Shown piece after piece: positions 6,030 to 6,066 of a stretch of 6,066 nucleotides of DNA (positions are counted from its first letter, which is position 1; every line of letters starts with the position of its first letter). The position numbers were made by a program, and so were the translations under genes. The notes under the pieces were generated by a model that saw nothing but the letters and a program-made list of their open reading frames with translations, had not been told where the DNA came from and ran no database searches. The DNA is from Ruminiclostridium sp. GTDB taxonomy: Bacteria > Bacillota > Clostridia > DSM-8532. The stretch spans positions 4,062-10,127 of the forward strand of contig DOHN01000123.1 in NCBI GenBank assembly GCA_003535195.1, written 5' to 3'.

Positions 6030-6066
6030 AGCGCCATGAGTGTTGTTTTGTGCGCCCTCAAGAAAA
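6030..6066 (+). repeat. Structured intergenic repeat, copy 2, truncated by the window end
   Basis: AGCGCCATGAGTG followed by TTGTTTTGTGCGCCCTCA repeats the left part of the element at 2706 in the same orientation, with 33 of 37 bases identical. Similarity starts at the same base (A2706/A6030), which defines the left boundary. The right part lies outside the window. It follows the putative terminator by about 45 bases of featureless sequence. Confidence 0.75.

Overview
The window holds six genes, all on the + strand, that make up a sugar or sugar-acid catabolic cluster. The purine-rich Shine-Dalgarno sites (AAAGGAG, AGGAGG), tight gene spacing and protein types suggest a Clostridia-type Firmicute of intermediate GC. 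That assignment is an inference from style; no taxonomic marker is present.

Layout. Positions 1-575 encode a class II aldolase-fold protein whose first 20 or so residues lie outside the window. It is followed closely by two tandem D-2-hydroxyacid dehydrogenase-family genes (582-1646 and 1679-2692). A 162-base spacer (2693-2854) carries a strongly structured repeat. A second block follows: araD-type L-ribulose-5-phosphate 4-epimerase (2855-3568), ulaE-type L-xylulose-5-phosphate 3-epimerase (3569-4411) and a LyxK-like FGGY kinase (4423-5931). The window ends with a probable terminator (5956-5984) and the truncated start of a second copy of the repeat (6030-6066).

How the genes fit together. 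The second block reads as kinase, then 3-epimerase, then 4-epimerase: L-xylulose (or a related substrate) -> L-xylulose 5-phosphate -> L-ribulose 5-phosphate -> D-xylulose 5-phosphate. This is the lower part of the E. coli L-ascorbate / 2,3-diketo-L-gulonate (ula, yia) pathways. The decarboxylase UlaD that normally feeds it is not in the window. Instead there are two dehydrogenase homologues and a class II aldolase-fold protein, so the upper part of the pathway is either completed elsewhere or unusual.

Most notable points. (1) The second dehydrogenase paralogue is an intact reading frame but has lost the family's catalytic Arg and His and two substrate-loop motifs, while keeping its NAD-binding motif. 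(2) The 2706-2814 element can fold into a closing helix plus two hairpins, and it recurs in direct orientation at 6030, so that the two copies bracket the epimerase-epimerase-kinase block. (3) A class II aldolase-fold enzyme may take the place of UlaD. No transporter, regulator, tRNA, rRNA or CRISPR was seen.
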